DNA of 64,000 nucleotides, taken from assembly GCA_026261815.1 (NCBI GenBank), contig JAMPIT010000230.1, forward strand, positions 39,702,501 through 39,766,500. The letters run 5' to 3'. Positions 14,001 through 29,000 of the stretch are shown here, in pieces. Under the pieces are notes generated by a model. That model did no database searches, had not been told where the DNA came from, and worked only from the letters and a program-made list of their open reading frames with translations. Origin of the DNA: Monarcha castaneiventris obscurior (Eukaryota > Chordata > Aves > Passeriformes > Monarchidae). The translations under genes were made by a program, and so were the position numbers. Within the stretch, counting starts at the first letter, position 1; each line of letters begins with the position of its first letter.

Positions 14001-17000
14001 TGATGGAATTACACTTAACATGAATGAAACATAAAATATTCTAAACAATTTTATGCTGCTCCCTCTGCTGAATACATACGGGGAATGTTTTGAGTACGGT
14101 CACTACAGCAATAGAAGAAACCTACAATGGGGACCCCCCAAAAGGGCTAAGCAGTGTCTTTTTGTCACCAGTTTAGTCTCACATGATACCAACACTTTCT
14201 CCTTGCTCTGGCAGAATTGGGTAGGCTAAATGCATCACACCTTTCAGGACCAGAAGGCACTGCTGAAAAAGCTGGGGTGTTTTTCTTGCTTAAGTCTGTC
14301 CTCTCCTCTTACAGAACAGTCTGCTTCTGAAGCTAGTTCATCCAACTAGTGTGTGGCTGAAAGAACAGAAGTCTATGATGAAAAACAGGTGTAGAAATCT
14401 TAACATAAGGTACAAGTACTGGTATAAATGAAGAGATTGAATGTTGAAAACCATTGTCCTCATGATCTCCTAACAAGCCAGTAGAGGAGTGTGTCTTTTC
14501 AGGGGGCAGTTCAGGCCTTCTAAACTTAAGCATCTTTTCTGAATTTCTCTAAGGAAGAAGCCTCTTCTACATTGACCAGATGGATCTCTGGGAGAAGAGC
14601 CTCATCACAAGGTTAATCTTAGTCTAAGAATATTAGTTGTCCCTAATATCTGATCTAAACCCTTCAGTTTGAAGCCCTTAGCCCCTGTCCTATCACTACA
14701 TACCCTTGTAATAAGTTCCTCTCCAGCTCTCTTGTAGGCCCCCTTTAGGTACTGGAAGGCTCCTACTAGGTGCCCTCAAAGCCCTCTCTTCTGAATCCCA
14801 ACTCTTTCAGCCTGTCTTCATAGGAGAGGTGCTCTTGCATGACCATCTTCATGTCCCTCCTCATGACTATCTCCAACAGGGATGCCTCCAACATTTTTAT
14901 ATTGGGGCCCCAGAGCTGGATGCAGTAGTCCAGGTGGGGTCTCAGGGGAGCACAGCAGAGCAAGAGAATCACCTCCCTCAATCTGCTGGCCACACTGCTT
15001 TTGATGCAGCCCAGGATGTGTTTGGCTTTTTGGGCTGCGAGTATACATTGGTGGGTCATTTTGGGCTTCTCATCAACCAACACCCCAGGTCTTTCTCCTA
15101 AAGGCTGCTTTCAATCTGTTCTCTGTTCAGAGGTGTTGGGATTGCCCCGACCCAGGTGTAGGATCTTGCACGTGGCCTTGTTAAACTTCAAGAGGTTGGC
15201 ATGGGCCCACCTCTCAAGCCTGTCCATGTTCCTCTGGCTGGCATCCCCTCCCTACAAGCTTGTTGACCACACAGCTCGGTGCTACATCAGCAGACTTGCT
15301 GAGGGTGCACTCGATCCCACTGTCCGTGCTGCTGACAAAGATGAGTAACAACCCATCCCAACACTGATCTGCAAGGAACTCATCACTGGTCTCCACGTGG
15401 ACATTGAACTGACTGAGTGTGACTATTCATGGTTACGTTTCCCCTTTTCCAGATGGTAGGAACTTCATACTGTTGTTAACCTGTGCAATTATGATGATGT
15501 CACTTCTTTGCACGTACCCTGGGCAAAGGCCTGGTATTATTTATGCAGACCTCGTCACAGTGATCTGTGCTTTTGTAACCTTGAGACTATTGCAACACGC
15601 CCTTATGCATGCTTTAAACAGATTTAGAAAACTAATACAGTGCAAGAGAAAATAATTCCCTTATGAAACAGTGGTCTAACTCCCAAAGCAATGAAGATTT
15701 TGTAAAAGTCTGGCAATTGGCTCTGCTCTATTTTCCTTACATAGAGTACAATTGCTGGACTTCTTTTTCTGTGTGTTTTGGTTTTTTGAACACAAGTGAA
15801 CACAGCTGGCTTGGAATAAGAGTACTTGGAAGAAAGAGACTAATTCAGTGTCTTGCCCTGCTATCAGCATAGAGGCCATGGCATGAAGTGCTACCAAATT
15901 TTAGAATTCACTTTCCATTTTGATAAGAAGTGCTTTGTCTGTGGGTCCAAGTCCAAAGCAGTTTTTCCCTGGGAATTTACAGGGGAGAATGAAACAAAGA
16001 TTCAAGGCAACTTGGAACAAATTTTGGAATGAAATCACACTGTAAATCATTGTTGTAATGTTTATTGAAGAAATCCTGAATTGTCTGGCTGATGTTTTCC
16101 ACAGTGTCTATGAAAATGCTGTAAGAAATTCTAACATTGAAGACACTGAGTTCCACAAAAAGGGTGTGGTTACAGTGACATTTCTGTTGTCCTGAGGAAT
16201 TTTCAGGCATCCAGCGCTGGTACCAAAGCACCAAACCCCCACCAAACTGTGAGATTCCTGGGTGACTGTTCCAGTTAAGTGAAGGAAAACATGCAAATCA
16301 ACTACCTGGAAACCACTCAAAGAAAAAAAATATCTCTGGATTCTGTCTCTCTCCCAGTTTTAAGTGTTCACCTGCGGGTCTGATTAAATATCCTTGTGAT
16401 TCTATTGTGATATCCCAATGAACTTGGCTCACATTTAAGTGCCTAACTCATACCTTTGAACAAGAGCAACTGGCTTTGCAGTGAGGTTCAAACAACTATG
16501 TCTTCCTATCAGCTTAAGCACATTTGCATGTGGAATGAAACCTGGGTTCAGTTCAGTGCCTTCAGCAGGTTAGGCCTGACACCTACTCGCAGCACAGTGT
16601 TTAGACCTACTCTTCTCCAAGAACTATGTTTCCCCTGTCAAGAACTTAAATTGGTGACATAAAACTTTTTTACCAGTGCAGTGAGAAGCAGATGAAAAAT
16701 ATTTTAAAGGCACTGCCCTCCAAGGCAACCTGTAAGAGAGGCTAGGTTTGGGGATACCTTGCCAAGACAGAGTCTGCTTCTGCAGCATGGTTTGACTGCA
16801 CTTATTGCTAAGGGAGACAATTTCAGCTTTGAATTTTCCTGTGTGAATTGATCTATGCATGCACTTGTTATTGGATAGAATGCATTAAATCAGTGCATAT
16901 CACTCAATATGCTCCAGGTTGTTTTGTTAACCGAATTAGCATTTTACTTTAAAAAAAAAATCTGTTTGTACAAAACATATTGCTTGTCTGAAAAACTAAA

Positions 17001-20000
17001 TTGGTCACACTATTTGAAAGAAACAAACAAATCAGCATATTAAAATACATATCCTATAGAAACAGATATAGGAAACAGATGTGGTTTAAATGTAAACAAC
17101 ACCTAGAAATCTCACAAGTTTATCTTCAGACTGAATACCAGAAATGATGAAGAGGTGAGTTAATTATATCTTGTGAGGGGCCTGAAGAATATCTTTTTCC
17201 AAGCCTCTCCACAAGATACTTCTGCAGCACAGAGAGTAACAGACACATAACCTCTTTGTCCTCTAGAAAGAATGCATATAATCACTTTAAGATTTTATTA
17301 CACTCTTCTCCCCACTTCCCAGATGAACTAAAACCATATTTTTGGTCAGCCCTACCTAGCCCTAATATTAGGGTATAGAGAGTTTATCTACCATCCTATC
17401 AGTGCTGTTGAAGAAACAGAAATATGAACTGCCAGCATAATGCAGGACACCAATGAGGCCCACAAGATTTGCTAGAGTAGTAAGAAAATGGCTAATGGAA
17501 AGAACCCAGTTTCAACTTCTCTAAACTCAGGCCAAAGAGTTTTTGCATTTATGAGAGACTGCCTTCTAACTTTAATGGAATTTGTAAATCCCCTTTGCTC
17601 ATCAAACTGGAATTAGAAAGGAAGATAAATGGATTGTGACCAGAGGCAACCAGAAAAAAAATCTTTCACATTCATGCCTCTTTGTAAGGGCTCCCCAACA
17701 GATGTCTGCATAACCCAACTCACTGTAACTGAAGCCTGTACAGATCATACACTGTAGCTTGCTGTACCTTGTATTGCACTAGTATTTCTAATAGCAAGAG
17801 TTTGCCTTCTTTCCTAAAGAGTTCAACTTTCCTTAACCACTCCCACTTTCTCCTCCAACTCTTTCCTCCTTGGGTGATATAGACTTGCAAAAAAGCTTAT
17901 CATAAGCTGCTGTCTGCTCCATGTTTATGTTTAACCAAAATAGAAATGGTATTTAAGAGTAGCTAAAACTCACCAAAGGGTCCTGCTATTCTTAGCCCAG
18001 CTAATGGATTAAATGGACTCAATATAGCTCCTAGTGCTTTGATCCAGATTGGAATTGGTCTTTCGTGTTCAGCATTATCAGGCCTCTCTGGAAAACCCCA
18101 TGGCTCCACTAAGATAAGATGCTTGACCCTGTTGGCAAAAAAGGTTCAGTGGTTTAAAGTACAGTAGCTTTTCTTCAACTGAGCATGATGAAAATGTGCT
18201 GTTTTACAGATACATACATACAGCCTACTTTAGTCACTTCTATCACAGAGGCTTATTACCTAGTTTCTGATTCATCAGCAGTTTTGATTTCAGTTACTAA
18301 TTAGAGAGTGAATTGCCTCTAATCATATGTATGAACACCAGAAACATGGAAGCACGTGTCACAAAAAGAAACTCAGTATTTCACAGATACTCACCGTCAC
18401 AAACATTTGAGAGAAAGGACAGTCTTGTTTCTGTTTCTAAAAATAGGCTAATCTAAATGCTCAATATTATTTGCAGGAGCAGTTTAATTTGACAGAAAAG
18501 AGGATAATTGCATCTGTTTCACTTAAGTGAAGTTGCTAGAAGTCTAAGATCTCTGTTCAAAGAAGAGACACAATTTAACTGAAAAATCATCTTATCAAAG
18601 TAAAGTTTAAACTGAGAAGGGCAGAGCAAAACTAGCAGTTTTCTTCTAAATGTATTGATTTTAGGTCATGAAAGAAAACATCAGAGAGGCAATTTGTAAA
18701 ATTATTACTCAAAGGAATATCAGTACAGAGAGCATAGTAGGAGTCTCCAGCACATGCAACTATCGATCACTTCACGCTGTGGGTCCCCCTCAATCAAAAT
18801 TCTATTTAATCCTGGTAGACTAGAATCGTCCATTTCTGTTTAATCTCATAATAACACCTACTCTAACTGTCCTAGACACTGGTGATTTCTGGAAAAAAGT
18901 GACTCTTAACTATAGTTTTCCATATTTAAGATGATTTGCCATGGCAGCTTCCTCATTATCGCTGTATACAACTACCTGTCAGGAGGTTGTAGCAAGGGGT
19001 TGGTCTCTTGTCCCAAGAAGCAAGCAACAGGACATGAGGAAACAGCCTCAAGTTGTGTTAGGGAAGGTTTAGATTGGATATTAGGAAAAATTTCTTCACT
19101 GAAAGGGCTGTCAAACATTGGAACAGGCTATCTTGTTCAATCTGGTCTAGTGGAAGGTGTCCCTGCCCATGGCAGGGGGGCTGGAACTAGATGATCCTGA
19201 AGGTCCCTTCCAGCCTGTACCATTTTATGATCCTGTACCCAAGGAAATGGTTGAGTACCCATCCTTGGAGGTATTTAGATGTGTGAATGCAGTGCTTAAG
19301 GACGCAGGTTAGTGGTGGACTTGGCAGCCCTAGGTTAACAGCTGGACTGGATCCTAAAAGTCTTATCTAACCTAAGTAAGTCTGTTTTTATACTTTTGTC
19401 TTTAACTTTTTACCTTTTTATCTTTACTTTTTCCTTCATCACCTCCTTCCCTGTTAAAGCCATGGGACTACATATTAACACAGAAGAGTCCATAGTGCCT
19501 AAAATGGTGCCTGAAGTGATGCCAAAAGCTATTTCTGGATTATAATCAGTTGGGAAACCAAAAACTTGTGCTTGGAATGAAGGGCTGGAAAGGATTAACC
19601 TCAAAAAGTTGTTTCTTGGTTGTTGGCTCAGCTATAAGCATACTTGCACCCTGCAGCAAACAACAACAGTGAGAGAGGACTGCACAAACCAAGCAGGAGA
19701 GATCAGAGGCACAGCAGTGCAAGCAGTGAGGAGCCATTCAGGACAGCCACACATTCTGTGCACAAACTATGGCATTAAGTATAATACAGCAAATGAATGA
19801 ATAAAAGTACAGTAAGCTTTGTTTCATGTTTCCTTTCTTAATACTTTCCTTCCTATTTGGCAATCTCCTTTTGGTAATCAAGCCTAAAACATAACCCAGG
19901 ATAATGGGAAGTTGACCATGAGAATCATCCCAGAAGTAAATGTCCAGAAAGTACAGTATTTGAAAATCATGGCCCACTTCAACTTGGCAATATGCTAAAT

Positions 20001-23000
20001 GGGAATCTTTCTGGATTAGTAGCCTTGGATTTTCCATGAACGACTCTGGTACAGTATAGCAAATTAATGGATCATCCATGCTTGGAGAAACAGATCTACT
20101 TTCCTAACAATATGTATCCAGAATCCCTTAAGCCTCTAACACATTGTTAGATAACCTGGCTGAAAGCTCTGCTATATTTATCACTTGATTCAATGCTCTT
20201 TTAAAATCCTAGCAGTCAATTTGTTATTTTGGTGGTCTTAGTTTAATTTCAGAGAAACATTAGTAATGTGAGAGCACAAACTGAAACATCCCCAAATTAA
20301 TTAACCCCAACTTAAGCACAGTGAGGCATGAAAACAAAGCATCACTTTTGATATAAGTCAGCAGTGGGCAAAACCAATATCCCATCCCACAGGGATAGGA
20401 CAGTGCCATTTATAGATACTTTGGAAAAAGAGGTAAGGAACTTAAAAGTAATCCCTACAAAAAGCTAACTACAGTTAGCTAAAAGTTGGTTTTATAACTA
20501 TAATGATAATAGGTTTGTATCCCTAAAGCAGAGGATTGCATTTCTTTATCACAGTTCTGGATTTAGAAACACACCTACTTTCACACATCATTTCCAGCCA
20601 CTTGTGCTAACTGTTGTCCATTTAGAAAGTAAAAGGCGTATTTTAGGGACAAATGATGCATGAAATTACTTCAAATATGTCCAAGTGAGAAACAAAGAAA
20701 CAGTAAAACTTGACACAAATAGAAAAGAAGAAGACATGTTTAGTATAATACAGAATCTGCTACATGATGTGGAGAGTTAAGCTTATATTCAGTTTTTCAC
20801 AGGAGACCACTATGTGTAGCCCAACAAAAATTCTTTTTTTGATACAGAATTACCTCAGTTGGTGGGATCCTAGCTCAGCAGGGGATATATAACCAGACAT
20901 ATAACCACATATATAAAAGAAACAAATTACTACTTTAAGGGGAAAAAAAACGTATTAACTGTTGGACACAACATGGTGCAGAAAATGCTGATGAAAATAC
21001 AATTAGAGAACTGCTGCAGCTGGGTTGTCTTGCAAAGAAGAAATAGGAAGTTGCATACAGACAATTTAAATCAAAGAGTCACTAAAATAATTTTTACATC
21101 ATCCTGCTGGCACCAGGCTGACTGCTAGTATATAGGCATAAATTACCTAGGGCAATTATAACCAGAAGTTTCAATGTTGTCCATAAAAGTGCGAAGTTTG
21201 GCAGAAACAGGCCTATTTTCCCTTCACAAAACAATCTCTGAGACAAAACATTCACCCATAAACATATTCACTGCTATTTCACCTTATAACATGGCAATGG
21301 GGTACTGAACTGAAGACGTACAGAAAAGTATACAGAAAAACGTGTTTACCATATCTACCTATTTCATTCACCTGGAAACAAACCATACAATTAATACTTT
21401 GGTCTTAGGATTTTGTTAAATCACCACAGTCATTTATGTAAAGATATAGAGAGTCAGATGAAATAGAATTTATATTAAATCTATATTCATTCCTTTATTT
21501 TCACATACCTTGATGGATATTTTAAGGAGTAAGCAGCAGCCAGGAATCCACCTAGGTTGTGTCCAAGCAAAATCATTTTTTCTAGCCCCACCTCCTTTCT
21601 CCATTCTTCTATGGATTCCACAAACTGATTTTCTGCTTCCCGAGCATCAGTGTCAAAGTGTGGTCTACTGCTACGCCCAAATCCCAACAGGTCGAAAGCA
21701 TGAACGGTCCTGTTCTCACAGAGATCTTCAAAGTTGAGAGCCCACAGTCCAACACCTCCTCCAAACCCATGCAGGAGAACAAGTGGAGTTTTATTTGAAA
21801 AGTCTGGAGAGAACGTCAGTGTCCATATTTTATTTCCATTAGATATATACACGTATCGTTTATTGTATGTGCTTGCAATACCTGGAGAAAAAATGGGAAA
21901 AAATTACATTGCTAGACATGCCTGACAAAATATAAAGTACACTCTATGGAAACCACTGTTTTAAATAGAAGCTCCTTTCAAAGGAGATAGCCTCTAATCA
22001 AGTATCTACCTAAGTGAAAAATGAAAATATAATTTTAAACCCGTTTATTTCATCACAGTGTAAAAGCCATACTGAAAAACTTCTTTCATTACATTTAATG
22101 TAATGTATAGAAAATCTAGTTATGTCTGTGAAACTTATTAAAAACCAGAGACTTACATTTTAGCATTTTGTCCTCAGCCTCTTTAAGGTGTAGAAGTGAT
22201 GTGGGACACCAGGCAGGAAGCCAGCTGAATAACCATCCGAACCTACAACAGCAATACAGACAAAAAATGTCTTGAGCAGCATGGTAACTTTTGGCACTGA
22301 TGCTTTGAAGACATTTCTTTTGCTGCTCTTCGTAAGAGAGCCCACATTAAGCACACAGTGTGAAGAACAGGACTGTGCAGTGGGAGGGAATTCACTTCTT
22401 CCTGACTTTTTATAAAGTGGCATCACAATCAGGGGCATTCTTCAAAGGGTGAGCAGTTTTTTCACCGTGTCCTGATATCACAGTATACTGATCTGGAGAC
22501 ATGAACCCTCACATCAACCCAACAAGCTTGGCAGGACATGTAACAATCACCGGAGTTTCCAGCCTCCTCTCAAGTTCCTTTGGAAGTCTGCCTGCATAAC
22601 CTTGCATGAACCTATTATTTCCAAAAAAGCAATAAGCTGTGCGTTCACCAGCCTAACCTGAACTGATTACTACTCTAAATTTAAAAAGTGAAAAATAAGC
22701 AGGTTTATCCTAGCAAAGCAAAACCTTGGACCTTAATTATGAACCTAGAAACAAAATCCCAGAGGAAAGCAAACCAGCAATTCCCTCAACAGAAGCTGCT
22801 TTTCCAGCTGTCAGTTACTATCTTGGTACTGCCAGATTGACCATGAGAGCAGGGGGAATGACTCAGCTGGCAGCATCACCTCACCCAGTGGAGCAAAGGA
22901 TACAGCAATTCGGTACAGCTTTTCCTGGTGTTAATTTATCCCTTGTTTTTAAGACAGAATCTTATTTTTCCACCTCTCACCTGGTTTCAAAGTGCCTTAG

Positions 23001-26000
23001 ACTATCAGTGCAAAGGCTGCTACTGCAGGACCATTCCTCACAGGGAAGATGATGTAAGTCACCAAATCAACTTTCTCTAGTACTCTTTTTCTACACTGAA
23101 CTGCTTTCCAGTTAGTTACAGAATTTTCAGCACTGAACACCCAGAGTATTGGTTATACAACGACTAATGCAAAAAGACTATTAGGTTACTAACATTGAAT
23201 TTTTCAGTGTGCACAACACATCAGTAATAAATTAAAGATCTGGCCCCACATGTTCTTTATCCAAAGGATCTTCTCCACACATTCTACGGGGCTGCCCTAC
23301 CTCAGCTGCATAGCTACTTAAGTTTATGATACAACATGGAAGGTTTTCTGGGGATGCACAATACAACTGCAAGCAGCATTGTTCAGATTCACAGCAACCT
23401 GCTAGAGTACATCAAGAAAAAAAGCCCCAAACCATATCTGACCAGAAAGGATTAATCATCCAATCACCCAGGCCCACTGCTATTCAGTATTATTTACTCC
23501 TCTACACTGATATCTGGCTGTTCTGTAAATAATCTTCCTGGCCCACCAGACCACTGGAATTGTTATAAGGAGGGACCACGGGAATTGTTATCATCATTAT
23601 AATTGAGGGACTGGGAACAGATGGTTGTACATCCTTCCATGCTGTGTGCTCATGCAATCTAGGCAATGAAGGAATGTAGCACCTTACAGGAAAATGGGCA
23701 TCTAAGTATTCTGCTTCCACATTAAACTATGCATTTGCTTAAAAGTAAGATTGTTAAGAAGTTAAAGCTGGGACAAGCCAAAAGTAATTTCACCCACAAG
23801 TAACCGCGAAATCCGAGTTTAACAATAACACTAATTGTGTCCAGTGCTATGAATTACTCTGGTAAATTATTAAACAACAGCTAGGTCACCACTCTTCTGA
23901 GTCAAGCTTTCTGTTAGTTAAATGCTCAGCTAGGCATTTTCATTCTTAACTCTTAGGTCAGAAACAAAACCAGTCACTATCTCCCCTGAGCTGAAACTCT
24001 CTGTACTGTTTCTTCTCAGAAAAACCACTGATTCAGAGAAGAAAATACTTTAAAGATTTTATTTATTTATTTACAAAAATGTAAAGCTGCAACACATCAA
24101 CAAGAAAACAGAGCACAGATATGGCCACAGTGAAATAGAAGTGTCATCTACAGATCACAGTCCCAGAATTGTATTTCCTAGTCCTAGGGAGGGACCTGGA
24201 TACTTAGGAAAATTATTCAGGAAAATGTATCAGAATGGTAAAGTCACCCACTCTTTCTTTTGTTAGTTATAAGAACTGTTTACAAATATTTAGATTTTAA
24301 TTCAAAAGTGACATTGCATACATGTATAGTTGGACAAATACAGTCAGCAAGCTGAAGCTTTTAAAATTAAAATTGTTTGCAACTCTGTCCTGTTGTACTT
24401 GCTGAGCTAAGAGTAAGCAGTGAAGGCTTTCAGGCAAAAAAAAGTGAGCACTTTCTAGAAGCATTATTTTAGAAAGAAAGTATTTAGTTACCTATATTAA
24501 AGGTACCTATATTAAATTTACCTAAATTACCTATATTAAAGACTTAATCTTTTGTTTCCCTCCTTCCAAAAATTATTTACCACATTGCTAGATGTTTTCC
24601 ACACATGGAGAATAAACATCTATTTAATCTATTTGAATAATTTTTCTGACAACTTTGGAAGGCTATAGTTGTATCGTTTGTTTTGTACACCTGTGCTGCA
24701 TGTGTCTTCTAAATGCATACAGGAACATCCATTGCTTACATGGTCTATCATTTTTATTTCTGTGATATAAAGCTGTAAGTGCTACATAATGTCAAAAATG
24801 AAGCAAAGGACCTTGCTAAACAGTGTGCACACCAGCAATGGAGATGAGCTAAGAAAGAAAACTAAAGATTCCAGCAGTAATTTCACATTGTAAGTGAGCT
24901 ACCCCACTGCCAGAAGCAAACCCCACACTGCTCTCATCACCCACGACTTCTCTCACACTCTGTTCCCACCTGTCTTCTTACAAAAAGTCAAGAGCAGAAT
25001 CTTGTATTTTGAGGACTTAAGGGATCCATCAGCCTTAGCTGCTTGCTATTTCAAAAAGTGTGAAATAAATCTGACAATTGACAGCCCAAATTTTTATAAT
25101 TTTTTTATCAAATGTACTTAAAGGTGTTACACATCAAATTACCGAGGCGCATAACCAGTGGAATTTAACGTGTATATTTGTTTGTGGCCATGTAGTAACA
25201 AAACCCAGTGTGCACATCCATGCTAAAATAACCAATAACCAGCAGTAGAGCAAAGCATTGCATAGGGGGATTCCTCACGTCTTCAGTTTGGAGTTTTTCC
25301 ACATTTTTCACATCTGTCTGAAAAAGTCTGGAGTAACAGAGGCTGGAAAAATCAGAGGCTAGCAGGCAGGGGGCTGCTGACCTGCCAGGCATTCAAAGAA
25401 GTCCCTCTCTTTGCCAATAGACCTCCACACAGACTTCCACACTTCTGATAACACATCTAGGGAAGGAGACCGGAAGGTAAGGGAAAGCCCTGGAGACACC
25501 CACTGAACGACCTTAGAGAAAGTCAAGGTGATTAAAGTGAGGCTAGAAGATTAGTGGAGACCATCAGTAGCCTATGCTGATGATCAAATACACTAATAAA
25601 TAACACAAACAAAAGGGACACGGGCACAAACACCTGACAAGGCAGAGCTGCCACCACCATGTGCAGGGGCCAAGCCACCAGGCAGGCTCTGACACATTGG
25701 CTGGTTGGAGCAAGTGTTCTGAGACTCTGGTTGCCAGCATAAGAAAGGACAAAAATAAGTAATTACTGTCAGCGAAACCAAACGGGACGGGGGGCCAGGA
25801 CAGATGCTCCAGGAGCCTTTTTATTATTTTATCAGTCTCACATACAGAGTTGAGACACAGGAGATGTTACAGGCTCGCGCTGTCGCAGGCATCCTGAGAC
25901 TTCCTGGTTACAGAGCATTCTTAAAAGCTTTACAGCCAATAGCATATTTTTAAAAGTTACAGACAACTGTCTTAACCAATCTTCAAAAGGGCATGTACAT

Positions 26001-29000
26001 CTGCTATACACAATACTTGCTTGTTTATATAACAATACACAATATTCCATTATTTCGCTTAACTTTGTCTATCTTGCTAATCATATTTTTTGCAACTCTA
26101 AAAGCTATCTCAGCCCAACCTAGAAACTCCAACCATTGTTTTAATGTCCTCGCTTAGGACAGAGGTTGGACTCGATGATCTTGAAGGTCTCTTCCAACCT
26201 GGTAATTCTGTGATTCTGTGATAATTGTATCTTCTTCAAGTTTTTGCAGCCAAAGCTAATCCCTAAATTCTTCTGCTTTATTTCTGAAACTTGCTTTTAT
26301 TTCTCACTCTGAAGAACCTTTCTACCTTTTTTATGTTTCCCACAAATTACTACTACATTTTTACACTTAATGAGTGAATGGACACTGCTTTTCCTTAAAA
26401 AAAAGGATAATACTGCTTTTCCTTAGCTGCTTGAATGTTAATATGAATCAAGAACTTGCTGTTACAGCACTGCTTGAATTGCTCGAGGCTAACTTTCAAA
26501 AGAACTGAGAATCAAGCAGAGGCAGAGGTCCAGTAAAGTCTGACCCACCCATCCACCTCCACTACTCAGATCAAACCCAATGAAGAATGTGGCAAATTGG
26601 TTGTACCACAGTTACCTTTCTGCCAGCTCCATTAACCCTATTCAGCTTGGTGAGGATTGATTTCATGCAAGACAACTGATAGTTCTGTAGCCAGTTACAA
26701 ATTTGACATACTCACAAAAAGTTGGTGAAAGCTTAGATACACCTGAAGAATTGAAAGCATCTATTTCAACAATGAGATATGTACTGAAACAGCTGAACAA
26801 TCTATTTGATTTCTGGCTTATAATGTGGATTTTAAAAATGAAACCTCTACCACATAAAGATATTCAGCAGAAGTTGCTTGTAACTCTATCTAGGAGATAT
26901 AAATGTACAGAAATGAAGCTCATTCTCTCACTTTTCAAGCTTATAATTTACTTACATCAGAGTTACATGAATGCATGGCTTACAAGATGTAGTAAGCTTG
27001 AAATCATTCAATGGAGGCATCTCCCCACATACACCAGCATTGCAGACCTAGCTGTCATGATCTATGGAAAGCTGGTGTGGCAAAACAGCAAATCAAAAAA
27101 CCCGGGGTTTGCAAACAGCTTGCAAAAAGGTAACAGAACTCCACCAACCCAGAGTAAATGAATACAATACCATTTGCTACATGATCACCTGTCAAAAACT
27201 GCTGACCCATCAATACAGGACATGCAGAAACCTTTCTGAAGTGTTGAATATAAAATCAGCTTTTCACTAAGAATTTTGAAGTTAGTATGGTAATCAAAAC
27301 TCTCAGTACAGACCAAAAACCATGCAGCAGTGACAGGAGTGTGTAGAATAGATTTTCCTGTCACAAAGAATTATTTGGACTTAAAAATTACATCAGTAAG
27401 GAAGCCAGAGCTCAGGGCATGAAACAAATACACAACAGCCTGCAAACAAAGGAAACAAGGGAAAGTAACTGAATGCACAAGCAGCAGAGATGCACGTGTT
27501 TCTGTCTTGCTCTCAGGAAACAAAAGCACTTAATATTTTTAATTGAACTTTTGCAGACAACATTTCAAACTACCAAGATTCAGCTAGGGAGCAAGCTCAA
27601 AAATTTTAAAAAGCTGAAACCCTGAGTGAACTCATGGGTAAACTACTTCAAGCTTTACCCTCTACCCTTAAATCTTATTATAATGAAGCCGATCTCTCAA
27701 AAACCGTAACCCTCTAGTCTCCTGACTCTCAGAATTAATTTCAGCCATTTAGAATTAAGTAAGGAAAGAAAAACAAATTAATGCAGAGAATTTGGTACTG
27801 TTTCTGCCCAGCACCAACAGGAATGGCATGGGGATTTTCAGGGTTGTTCAGCTGACAATCCAGTTATAAGCACCCAGCAATTCGACCTAGCTCCAAATTA
27901 AGAGAATCTTATACTGCAACAGGAAAAAACAAGGGTAAGCTAATGGAAAGACAGCTCAGGTTCTACCCTCTTATTTCTGCATAAAGTATTTTTGCAGTAC
28001 TGTGCTAGCAAAGGAATTCAAAATTGCCAATATGTTGCAATCTAAATATAAGCAACATAAGGTTCACTCTTCCAAGGTCTTACATAAACCTCATTCCATA
28101 AAAACACCATGTTACTTCTCACAACTCATTCAGCCCCTTCAGTTGTTCAGAAAAACTAAGAAAGGGCAAAAAGGGAGGAGTGAAAAGAAGCATCAGATAT
28201 TCATAACTGGGAAAGAGGTCAGCATATCAAATTTATGGCAAAGTGTCAATTTTAAAAATAAAACTTTTACTATAATGCTCTATGACCACTTCACAGTTAA
28301 CACAGGATGGATGCTTAAGTGAAATAGCTACAGATACCCTTTTACCATTTTCATTATCTCCTTTTTATTGGATGCTTTCTGCATTTTCCTCAGCATCAGC
28401 AGTAGTCTGCACAAAGCTTAAGAGGTATATAGGATGGTTTCTTCCACCACCAAGTTTACAGAGCAAATTCTATATTTGGTTACTAAATTTTAAATTTATG
28501 GGTAATAACCTGAAACAATAAAAAGCAAAAGAAACAGTCAAGGATGACACAATCAAATATAACTTTCTGTGTCAAAATGTCAGAGAAAAGTAGCAGGTTT
28601 ACATCTGGCATATTTCTATCCATGACAATTAAATTATAATAAACTTTTCCTTTGCCATTTCATTAATTTAACAGCCTGCAATACGAAAATATTGGGTGCT
28701 GTTTATATGACTGATTATGGCAAGAATTGATGCTTCTTTCTTAACAGTTACCAGCAACACCACCATGGCAAAAACCCCTAATACGTCAAGAAAAGTATTT
28801 TAGTAATCACTATATCCAAGGTCAATCTTGGGGGCTGTTTTCTGTGCCAGATTTGTGAAACTCAGGTTTAAAAGACACTGTATTTTAAACCACATAATTA
28901 TGGTTTAACCCAGCTACAGAAAAGTCAGAAAGTGAACCAGCAGGCCTATGAACTAACAAGGTGGAAAGAAAGACTGTGAGTCAAGGTGGAGGAGACCAAG

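Larger units (their letters stand above)
18129..21508 (-). other. ABHD5 intron 3
   Basis: An intron of 3380 bp with two adjacent plus-strand CR1 fragments (18969-19385). A 113-codon minus-strand open frame at 19738-20079 resembles nothing I know and is probably chance. Confidence 0.85.

Noticed and set aside
14766..15348. Open frames of 90-115 codons on both strands
   Set aside because: They lie inside a degraded CR1; the minus frame is an ORF2 remnant and the plus frames are its antisense.
15977..16320. Minus-strand frame (85 codons) with exon-like composition in ABHD5 intron 4
   Set aside because: No splice-compatible placement in ABHD5, whose exons already join in phase across this region, and no family match.
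24487..24541. Imperfect tandem copies of an ACCTATATTAAA-like unit
   Set aside because: Only about three diverged units; a minor low-complexity repeat not worth a separate feature.
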